From NCBI GenBank assembly GCA_947247005.1, contig OX365948.1:2108001-2172000 (forward strand): a DNA stretch of 64,000 nt, given 5' to 3'. This DNA comes from Spisula solida. Its lineage: Eukaryota; Mollusca; Bivalvia; Venerida; Mactridae. A model generated the notes under the pieces. That model was not told the DNA's origin. It was given only the letters and a program-made list of their open reading frames with translations, and ran no database searches. This document shows positions 31,178 to 43,200 of this stretch, one piece after another (within the stretch, counting starts at the first letter, position 1; every line of letters begins with the position of its first letter). Both the position numbers and the translations under genes were made by a program.

Positions 31178-31296
31178 TTATAGATTTTCTTCATCCAGAG
31201 ATCTACCATCATTATCCTGGTCTTCTACTGGTTGATGTAAGGAATAATTGAGCCTTGCATTATCTGACCGTAGATTCTGTATACTGTAAGTATTAC
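31178..31296 (-). CDS. CENPC: CENP-C exon 20 (end of cupin, stop)
   Basis: Acceptor GATTTCAG|GTAATACT, stop TAA at 31180-31178. Residues 1308-1346: GNTYSIQNLRSDNARLNYSL completes the last cupin strands, followed by an acidic tail. A mobile element begins about 15 bp upstream of the exon. Confidence 0.9.
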
Positions 31297-34200
31297 CTGA
31301 AATCATATAAATAGAGGATCTTGCATGAGTGCTTATTACATACGAGTTTTATTAAACGAGTGGACAAAATGGTATGACACAAGGCTTTGCCGAGTGTCTT
31401 ATTGTTTTTGTCGACGAGTTTAATAAAACTCGTATGTAATGAGCACGAATGTTAGATTTTATTTATCGCATAACCTTAGAACACGCTCATTATTGTTCAA
31501 AAGGATGATGTACGCTGCATATGTTTCAGCCACAATTCAGCGGTACAATGAGCGTGACGTCATGGCGACGTTGATATTATCCCAACGTCATTGACGGATC
31601 AATGCATGGATTGGCTAATGTCACGTCAAGCTAATTTAAATATTTATTGCACAGTCTGGGAGTGCCGAACGGTATTTACGGCACGGCTTTACGGCACTCC
31701 TGGACCGCAGGTTATGTGATAAATACCAATACGGGTATTTAAAGCAAACTTTACCTTTAGATACTTACTTGTTTTTTGTGATGATGCAGTATCTCATCAT
31801 GAACAAATGTGCCAGTTAGTCTACCCGTCGCCTAACCAAACCACTACCAAATAGCACTATCTATGCTACAACATGCTACAAACTAGAGAGCAGTGCTTGC
31901 CAAATAGCACAAAGTTTCTTGGCACTTTGCTACTGAGCACATTCTTGTGCAATGAACCGCTTCAGTAGCACTTTACTGTGCAACAGTCTGGTAGCATAAA
32001 ATTGTTTACTTTGTCTACTATGTAGTGCTATTCGGAAGCAGGCCGTTTCCTAGCAAAGCGCTATCGAGTCTTCGCTAATGCTTTAGTTAGGTAATGGGCT
32101 CCAGCACATACTCAATTGTGGTCACTTTTAATTTTTGCACTCCAAATAGTGTTACTTTTGAGATATTGACACACCATAATTATTATGGTGGTGAACAGTC
32201 AGGTTATTTGGAAAAACCAGCAATAAATGACACAAGATCTAACATTAAATGACACAAGATCTAACACATGCATGTGTTCATCACTGCTACAGATCAACGG
32301 GCAATGTTCAACTGTTGCTTGCTACAATATCGTTGTAGATACCGTAATAAGTAGAATGAAGGTATGTCACCCACAAAGGGACATTACTCCATCAAAAATC
32401 ATCCCACATAAACCACTTAACGCATGCACAACTAGGCTTGGTACCAAGTAATCATATGAAGTGACATTGATAGCTTACTATTGGATAAGGAGAACAAGTG
32501 CGGACAAACTTTGTGACATTTATTCATCCAGCACAAAATCAGTATGCCCCCCCCCCACTTTATGTGGGAGACAAATTATACTAGAATATCTCTTACCAGA
32601 AGGTACCATAAATATGTCTCCCGTTTCCAACAAAGTAGAAGTCTTATGGATCTTCACCAAAACTTTACCATACTCTATATTGAATAACTGAAATTACAAA
32701 CAGTATGCAAACACTTTATAAATGAGATATTTCCGAGTTTTATTGACCAGTCAAAAGTACATAATTACACGATAGTTGCCATCCATTGATTAGTTTTCTA
32801 CAGAAAGTGAGGATTACTTATCTATGGTGTGCAACTACTGTAATGATAATGTATATTTGTCAATAAAACTATAATAATAGTGTGAAACTAAGGCATAATA
32901 TATATGAGGGTTTTATGTTCAAACCCAAAGGCTCTTCAATCCAATCCTGCCTTGTATTAAGATGCAAGAACTGTTACCACAGGAAGAAGCCAGCATTTGT
33001 AACTTACAGTTGTATTTCACAATCAAGTTCAATCATTCTTAGAAACGCAAGTCGACAAACTCAAACTTAGTTTTTCCTCATGAAGCTTTTGAAGACAATT
33101 TACAAGCTTAGCATTCTAGATACGAACACATAAACACACACAAAAAACATAAAAGTTAATTTTAAAATTCCATTTTGGTCATTATTCATAATTGACCAGA
33201 AGCCAATGTAGAGAAGGCTTCACCTAGTTGTTTGTCCAAGGCAGGTTGACAAAGGTTTGTGTGGAATGGTATAAAGCGAATCCTTTGGATTATGCAAACA
33301 TGTGCAATGTTTCCAATGTTTCTACAACCGAAATTAAATCCGTTCATTGGTCAATTCAATTCTCGATATACATTATATAAACATCTAGCATCTGGTCAGT
33401 TGGGATGGGAGAACTCATACAAATTAGCTTATTCTTCTGTTGCAGTAATATGAACTAAGGCATTGCCTAAAGGGGATTCAATCATCCATTGATACTATAT
33501 CAAAATAACTCATTACAGTTATTAGTGAGGGACATTTTCACAGTATGGTTGTTCATACAGTTTGTATTTATTTTACATTTCATGAAATTCAGATAGAATT
33601 TTAATAACTCAAGGAAAATCGACTAATACAACAAGAGGACCATTGGCTCTAAAGCGCTCACCATATGACCAGCAGTTTAGGCAGAATCAGTGACCTGGTG
33701 ACCTAGTTTTTGACCCCAGATGACCTAGTTACGCACTTTACCTAGATTGCAAAGCGACAAACATTGTGACCAAGTTTCATGTAGATTAGGTAAAACATGT
33801 TCACGAGTGCTCAGGTGAGCTAAAAACTTGACGGACATCATCACAGTATGAGCGTTCCTATTCATTTTAAGTTTCATGAAATCATACCAGCTATTTACAA
33901 AGAAATGAATGTGAATGGATGGGCAGAGTGAATTATTCATTCAATCAAGGGTAATAACTCTAAAGAAAATTGTCCAATAACAAAACTTGACTGGCATCAT
34001 CTTAGTGTGAGCATTAATTTTCGTTTTAAGTTTCATGTAATTTTACCGGCTAGTTACAAAGAAATGACTAAGAAAGGACGGGCGGAGGTAATTCTTCAAT
34101 AAATCAAGGGTGACAACTCAAGAAAATTGACACACAGAATGTGTGTTCATATTCATTTTAAGTTACATAAAATTCTTCCAGCTAATTAAAAAGAACTGAA

Positions 34201-37200
34201 TGCAAATGGACTGGCGGATGAAATTTTTCAACAAATCAAGGGCAATAACTCTAAGGAAAATTTACCAATAATGATAACTTGACAGTCATCATCACAGTAA
34301 TTGGGTGCTCATATTCATTTTATGTTTCATGAAATTCTACAAGCTAGTTACAAAGAAAGGAATGCGAATGGACGGTCAGAGTGAATTATACTGTAAATCA
34401 AGGGTAATAACTCTTAAGGAAAATTGACCAACTTAAACAAACTTGACGGGCATCATGACTTTATTATTTTAAGTTGCTTAAAAATGTACCAGTTAGTAGA
34501 AAAATGGCTGCAGACGGAAGGACAGACAGAAATATTTAATAAATCAAGGTAAATGACTGTCAAAGGAAAAACACCTGACAGGCATCATCAAAGTACTGTA
34601 TAGTTGTTCATATTTATTTTGATTAAGTTCCATGAAATTCTACATGCAAGTTACAGAGAAATGGCTGTTGATGGCGATGCGTCTTTGTAAGCCGTATGGC
34701 CAGTCCACACGCACATTACCCCAAGTGCCGGAGTAAAAGTTAAGCATTACATAAGTTCAGTGAGTCACAATGTAACTATATAGACTTCACATAATCTTCC
34801 TTTTTTGCAAAAATAATCGCGATTATTGTACCTAGTTGCTCTATTCGCTTAATGCAGCCACCCCCCTGTCAAAAAGTATTAGATTCAGAATTTCTCGCAC
34901 ATTGCTGTTAAATTAATTCTGTTATACTGGAAAACGGGTTTTATCCTGTAATGTTGATATGGTCAGTGACAAACCGTATCTGCAGTTATAACTGAACTAC
35001 CTTTTAGGAGACCCCTAAGGAATCAAAATGATAATGAGCCAGAATATGGTTTTAAGAACAGTGTGTTTTTAGCGCTTTCTTGAATGACGACTAGAGCTGT
35101 CATTGATACGACCCAAGGCATATCGATGATTCCAATATATAGGAAGACAAGCATCGGCGATACATCGTTATACAGTTACACATATAGACAGGGTTCTCGG
35201 TAGGATTTTGAAGTAGGAGTCCCAGGACTCCTTCTTAGCAAATGTTGGAGTCCTATAATAGACGAACAAGAAACAGGCCTTTCAGTCAATGATCCCTTTT
35301 TAGCCATTCTACACTGTACATGTTGGGTATATATTCAGCTTTGAGATAGCACCTTTGGTTAGAGTTTAGACTTGACCCATTTTTACAATTTGTGAACTTA
35401 CATTTTAACAGAGGGACTGTTTTGTGCAGGAAAAGGAGGATTTTCGGTGGTTCCATTCATTTACCCAGGTATCGGTTCTCGATATCAACATTACTCGGTA
35501 ATTAAAACCCAATTTTCCGGATCCGGAATTTCACGGTCAGGGGGTTAGCGAGCAATAAGCGGTATAGCGGGAGTGTATATTTTTTTCTTTTTCAACGTTT
35601 AAACATGAAAAACATATAAAACAATTATTGCACATTATCATTAAACATCTTAATTTTATAAACTTTAGCAAGAATTAATCAATTATCTGAAAAAATGTTC
35701 AATATTTGAAATATTGCATTTTATTCTACACTGTCGCTTTCGAAGCTCGATACCGATGGTGAGAAAATATACGCATTTTTCAAGTTAAACATATTATTGA
35801 GGCAAAAATATTGTCAGCGAGGTCGTGAAATAATGTTGTCAATGTGTTCAAGTAAGACTTTATTCAAATTCTTATCTTTTGGCTAAAATAATCGCGATTT
35901 TTGTACCTAGTTGCTCTATACGCTATATCAGGTTTCCCCCCTGACGTACATTCAGAATATCTCGCACATTATCGCTCAATTAATTCCGTAATCCCAGACA
36001 ACGGGTTTTAACAGGTAATGTCGATACGGTGAATATTCTAAAATGTGAATCGATAATCGATTGGTTAAAAATATTGTTGATACCGCTTAGGTCAATGACA
36101 GCTCTTATGATGACATCACACCGGAGGTCACATGGCAGCTACATACTGTAATGGACAGTCACAGCAGAGCGACAGATGAATACCGATCAACACGACAGAA
36201 ACTTTGTTAAACGCGGGTCAACCAACACAGACCTTAACTGGATCTGAGGGTTCTTTGAAGGGTTTGGGACATCTGTCACTTCTTCGGTCTTGTTATGTAT
36301 TTTTTTTCGAAAAAAAAATTCTTATAAATAATCATAAAAGCACTCATGAAAAGTTACATTGTTTGTATTTTGGTCAATTCTCATATTTTTTCACGGAGAT
36401 CTGTATTGACAAACCAGCAGTAGACAGTTCGTCCCCTTGGCGCAACAAGGTTGTATCTCACTATACAGTATATAGTAAGATACAACCTTGTTGCACCAAA
36501 GGGACGAGTTGTCCTACATAATAAGATCAATTAACATGGTCATCTAACACAGAATGATTGTTGATAATTAATTCACAATAAATGGTTTGTTGTTGACAAT
36601 TTGGGTACGAACAAATTTGGATACGCTTCGTTTATCAAACTTTATGATGCAAATTAGCATCGAAAGTTGATTTCTTTGTTTACCTACGCCAATTATGTGT
36701 ATAAAAGACAGTTTTCCTTGTTTAAAACAAGTACTTTAATCGTATAAGCAGTTATTTTACCGATTGTAGGCTGTACTTACTTGACGGCAGTCGAATGAAA
36801 CAACTTCTTCCGTTTGCGAGGGACAGTCTAAAATGCTAACCGACCGCCTTTATCTCGCGCGCTAGCATTCTTACCTCCCCTATCGCGTTTAATGTTGTGT
36901 AAGCTGGCCTTCGGTTATCTCAAGGAACATTTTTAAACATCATTAGAAAATAAAAGATAATTTATTAACAACAAAAATATTTTTTTAATGAGTTTGCCAA
37001 TTCCATTCACGTCTTCAGAGTACCCCGAAAAAACACTTCCTGTACACACAAATCTCAATCGAACAGGGGTGACCAAATTTCGGATGGGTTAAAAACTCGC
37101 AACACGTACAATGCCGTCTTGGATTTTAATCGAGATGCCTTCGGCATCTCGATTAGAATCCCTATAAAGCACTGACTTTTGTGTGATAGATAAGTACACC

Positions 37201-40200
37201 TTAATAAATTATTGTACGTTTGCGTTGGAGACAGTTTTAAGTTAAGGTCATGCAGATTTTTTCTTGTTAACCTCCAACTTTGATGGAAATACATCATAAA
37301 GTATCACATTATTTAATGCCATTCACAGTTTAAAGTGAACTGTTGCCAATTCTAGTCTAATTTAGGGATACAAGAATAATAAATTCTAAAGGTTAGACTA
37401 TTACCAAATAATCTGCAGTAACTAGATGTTCAGGTTTTTCAGCATGAGGTTTGATGCACAGTTTCCCTGCTGACATACATGGATGACTTAACAATCGTGT
37501 GATAACATAGGGATCTTCTTTCTTTGGTGTTCCATAGTTAGGACCAACTGGTTGACAACCATCTTTCTTTGCCACACAATCTGCCAAAAGTATAAGAAAG
37601 CATATTAGAATTTACACCACTAATACAGCAAAGATTTCTGAGTCCCTGTCACTAAATGACCCTCATTTATCAACAGGCAATCCTGGCATGGATCCACATA
37701 TAGGAACACACAGAAAATGTCTTTAAGCATAAAAAATATTATCATACAAACAAAACTTATTCTGAGGGGATGTTCATTTGATTGATTAGCAAGAAGATAC
37801 ATTCTTAAAAGACAGTGTGAACAGAACCCACATTTGCAAATTCCATTGGAAAACCCTGTAAAGCAGGACGACATTGAAAAGCACGCATTTGCTCAGCTTT
37901 GAGTTGGGTATTGGTCTGAGCAACATAAATGCAGTTAGTACCTCGGGAAGTGAAATAGAAACCAGAGGATGATAATTGAAGAAGACAGGATCGTGGGACA
38001 TGGATACCTTCACAAGTTAACCTCAATGCCATAGCTTTTCCAAAAGTTGGTAGAGTTTTCAACCTCATTCTATAATAGACTTGTAGTTTGTATCAATTGT
38101 ATGCATTTTAGCCAAGTATGATTCTTTGAATCCCTGTGTTCTTTTGAGTTAGTAAGTGCAATCAAAGGATTCACATGAATAGACAGACAGGGTTATCATA
38201 CTATTCAAATGGTGAAGGCATAAACAAATTGCACAATATTTCACGATTTGAGGATAAACATTATTTACTTATTCCATCTTCCATCTCTGAGTACTGGTTA
38301 TATACTGTGATCTCCTGTACTGGTCTTTCTTCTATATCATCAGGTAAGTCAACATGTATTGATAACTTCCTGTCAGATTTATCTCGATTTGATCGCAGAA
38401 CAGCTTTCTTTACTGAAATCAGAGAAATAGAATTGTTTACAACTCCTAATATAAAACTTTTCAGGGGAAGGTGATTGATATGACTGATCCAATAGGCAAC
38501 AAAAGAACTGTACCAAGTGTGTTAGTGAAGAAAATTCTCTTGTATGGCAGACGCCTGCACTAGGAACAAGACTGCGTTCAATAAACGCTAATGACCCCAT
38601 GGACGCCTTGTCCATAAAAAGCTAAGTTAATCAGGGGCCAAAATTCTGTAAAATGTTGAATAGTGTTACATTACTTTGACAATGTAAGGGGCTTATGATG
38701 GTAAACAAATATGCCAAGCCTTGATGGACTTGATGTTAGGCGAAACGGTCAATTTGGGTCAACCAAGAATTTTGCCCTTCCAAAGTTAGGTCAAAATGAT
38801 GTAAGGTGATATAGGTGTTTATCCATGCACTTCCGGCAAAATCTGCCTGTTAACGGGGTGCCTGATAAACTTAGCGATAATCGGTCACCTGGTCATGTGA
38901 CTAGTGATAATCCGTCACCTTACCACGTGATCTGACAGACTTCTTCTTATAAGAAAGTCACCGGTTGCAATTCCGTGCCCGAGGGTGAGGTTTTCCTATT
39001 CTAAATGAGCTGGTGGTTGATCGGTTATTTTCTTCGACTTACCTGCGTCTACACGACGTCTATCAAGATGTCCGACGTCGTTGTTTATCATGACGTCACG
39101 GAACGAACGTGACGTTGAGCGCTAGTTAATGAAAGAGTGACAATATAGTGCCGAGTTTGATCCCCTTACTGAGCAGATTAAGCGACTGGATAAATAGAAT
39201 AATAGGTTAGTGCCGTGAATGAAGTAAAAGTTTATCCGGCTCGGCTACGGAAATTATCGGATTCGCCTACGGCTCACCCGATAAATTCCTCCGCCTTGCC
39301 AGATAAACTTTTTCATCCACGGCACTAACCTATTATTCTCTATGTGTGTGTGTGTAGAGTGTTGAAATACAACATCCATGCAAGTATGAAAGCTTCGTAG
39401 CAAGCTGTATCGATGTAAGACGAAATAGACGGACGAACAGGTCAATCACTTTATGCCTCCGATCTATTGATATGGGGGCATAAAAATAGTGGTTTTCCCC
39501 AAATATGAAGAATTTACGAAATGATCTTCAAAATCAGTTCTCTGTATTACCAAACTATCAATATTTCCTCCAAAATTATAGGGCTAGAGCCCAAATACCT
39601 GAAGTTAGAAAAAGCCCAAAACTACCAAACGGTAAGGTGACTTACTTTGATTATGCAGTAATCTCTTCTTTCTCTTCTGTTCTTCCACTTGCTTGTATTT
39701 AACTTCTAATGAAGGTTTCACACCAATAATGGCAGGACCTTCAAAATAACAGTGTTGGTTGGTTTAATGAATATTCCATTTTAATGAGAAATTTTAAGCA
39801 CAGCACAGCACAGTTTAAAGCCAGAACATATCTTTAAATATATAATCATTCCCTCCCTCCAATAACACACTAGTGCTTTTTGTTCTGCCCCCTTCTGACT
39901 TGCTGTTTTGTTTACAATTTAATGAAGAGATCAAAACCAGAAACACAGACATGCTGTCATCAATTTTTTTAAATTAAAACAATAAAAACTCCCTGTGCAG
40001 TTATTTGGATGAGCAGTAACTGTTGAGCCAGCAACATGACATTAATTTAGGTTTAAAATGTTCATCTTTTGTTTTTATGAAGAGAAATCTAATATCAGTA
40101 TTACCTGAACGTCGCCTGTAGTCAAACACAACCCTTTCATTCTTGTACCATTCCACAGGTTTCAACCTTGTTCTTGCAGAGCGTCGTAATCCTTCAACGG

Positions 40201-43200
40201 GTGGTGAAGGTTTTACTATACAAAAAGAAAGGAATTTGACATCAAATCATAAATAGGTATTAGTATTATTTTTATTAATCTTGCTTTGGACTGATAGACG
40301 CACACTTCAGGCATGTGATTGCTCCAAAAGCAAAGCGGCTGAAATACCCTACCCTATCCTACCCAACAATCTTGCGAAAATGTAATTTTTGAGTAGGTCA
40401 GGCTAATTTATCTCTAAGATTTTAATACAAAAAGGAGGAAATTAGCCTAAAGGGGGAAAATCACAGGCCTGACATTTGTTGTTGCCATTTTTTCATTTAT
40501 ACAGTTCTGTAATTTTAAATAAACTCTTAAGATTGAAGTATTGAATCTCAAGGGTTGACAACTTTTTTGTAAAGTTGGGATTCAAACTTTTAGTAGCCAA
40601 AATACTTATTACATAATTCTAAGAAAATTTAGCCCCCCCCCCCAGAAAGTACAAAATACTCACTCAGTCTATCAACAATGACTTCAGCGGTCGTTTCACC
40701 GGGATGTGGTGTATCTGTATGGGTGACCTCATGTATATGTACTGGTGTAGAGTTCATTGAAGGTAACGGAGTAGCATCTGTAAGTATAAACAAGAGATGT
40801 TTGTAAAAACATGTGTAACGTCTAATGACAGCTAAATTGTCATTTAAGTTCAAATTAAATGTGACCTTGATATTTGACGACTGAATCTTAAGGGTTATCT
40901 GCAGGTCACGATCACCCTTCCAATAGAAAGTTACATGACTCAAGCATTCTCTGGTTATCAATAGGAAAGTGTTCAGTCTACTGAAAGACTCTCAGATATC
41001 TCTAACACATTATACCCCTACTTCTACAAAGGGGTCAAAATTCAATATATAGGAAGATTTACTGCATTTATACTTAATCTTACTATTAGGATATATAAGG
41101 ATACTTCAAGCTAATGGAACATCATAATGAAGTAGTTCATCCGAAGATATTTATGATTATAAAGTCACAAACAAGAAACCTTTAAGGGTAATGGATCTCA
41201 AGTCAATGTGCTCCATAACAACGCTTACCAGCCATTCCATAGCTGTGACGAAACTTGGCTGAAGTTTTATATTTATTATCATGGTCACTGGGTGTTTTTT
41301 CTACTCCAAATTCATGTTCAATATTTTCTTCTGGACATAGAGTAACTCGTCGACCTTTCTTTCTGCGTAAAGCACCAGGAAGTGTTATACAAGGTGTCAG
41401 TGATCCAGTAGGCTTCATCTCAACCTGTACATCACCTGAATTATACAACACAAAATTATACAACAATACAATCAAAATAAATTGAGATAAATTGAGAAAA
41501 TCCAGAAACATGTTTTGTTATTTGAATCAGATACCTTTAAAATAGAAATTGATTGTTCATATTATTAGGTTATCATATGAAATGTGAACTTCATAGTCTT
41601 AGTTGAAATGTATGTGTATCTATTTTATGCATGAATGTACTTTCTCTAATTTACATATAAATTAGAAAAATAAAGATATGTTCTGTAACTTGGGATTAGT
41701 AATTTGCAAGTAAAAAATACGTAGCCTCGTAGACAGATGCCAGATGTCAATTTCTTTTCAGAAACTCAAGATTTGCTTTATTAAACAGGTAAGTATGTAA
41801 ATTAAAAGTTTAGAACAGAATTGTAGTTGAACATACCAACATAACCGGAACCAATGTTCTCCAGCAGTTCTGATCGTCTAGACACTCTGAATGAAACACC
41901 ACTTCCAAAGTGAGTAGAAACTAAAACAAAAATTCTATGGTTTCATCAATTGAACCAATGAAATGTCACTGATATGTTAGTTACATAATGATTATTAACC
42001 GTAAGTTGACACCGGGTTAATGACAAAAACCATCCAGCAAATGCGCAAATTAAAGAAATCCTGTAATTTACTAAGTTTGACAATATTAACCTGTCAAGGC
42101 AAAAAAAGAAGAATGGACATTATTATGTCATATAATAAGATAGAAGTAAACACTAAATGTAACATTAGTAAAACAGACGTAAGCAAACTTAACTTCAACT
42201 ACCGTTTCTAAAAAACATTATTTCATCCTGGAGCTCAATTAACTATAAACAGTCTATGGATTACCTCCCCAAAGAAATCATATGGAATAACTCGAATATA
42301 AAACATACAAACGGTAACCTATTTTTATACAAAAAATGGATAGAGAAAGACATCATATACATAGATCAAATATACGACTTTCAAATAAAGGATTTCCTAA
42401 CCTTCGAACAAATACAAAACAAATACGGCATTGAAAATGGCGATTTCCTCAATTACTTGTCACTGATTAAGTCTATAAACAAAACTTTGAGAAAACAACT
42501 AACAGACGAGGAAAACATACCAGCTGTACAACCAGAATACCTATTAGACAAAATAAAACTTAGTAAAACTGGAAATAAAATATTGTATGAAAAACAAATT
42601 AAAACAAAAAAGATTAATGCCAAAGCACTCAAAAAATGGGAAGATGAATTTCCTGAAAAAACGATCTTATGGAAAAATATACTTACAACACCATTAAACT
42701 GCACCATAGATACCAAACTAAGAGAATATCAATATAAATTCTTAATGAAATTAACACCAAATAACGATTATCTTTATAAATGCAAAATAACAAGTTCCAG
42801 ATTGTGTGACTTCTGTTTGATGCACACAGAAACACAAAGACATCTCTTTTGGGAATGCCAATCAATCCAACATTTTTGGCTTAACATACAGGACTATTTG
42901 AATAGTAAAAACATTAATGTTAACTTAATGAAGTACAGAACAATAACACTAGGAATGGAAAACGAAAAAGACAGCAAAATAAAAAACATAACCAACTTTA
43001 TTTTAATATTAGCAAAATACTACATCAGCTCTTCTAAATACAATAAAACAATTCCTAACATAGAACCATTCAAACATTACCTCGCAAGACATATATCCAT
43101 CGAAAAAATCATTGCAATACACAAAGATAAACTAGAAATATTCGAAACAAAATGGAACAGATTTAATGCCTAGCGTGATAACGCAACACTTACACAAAAC

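Noticed and set aside
37805..38068. An 87-residue minus-strand frame as a separate gene
   Set aside because: Its first part is CENP-C exon 17; past the donor at 38008 it simply reads into the intron, with no homology I recognise.
41837..41920. Second CENP-C (central-region-like) nucleosome motif in exon 11 (RVSRRSELLENIG)
   Set aside because: It lacks the aromatic pair and the spacing of the known motif.
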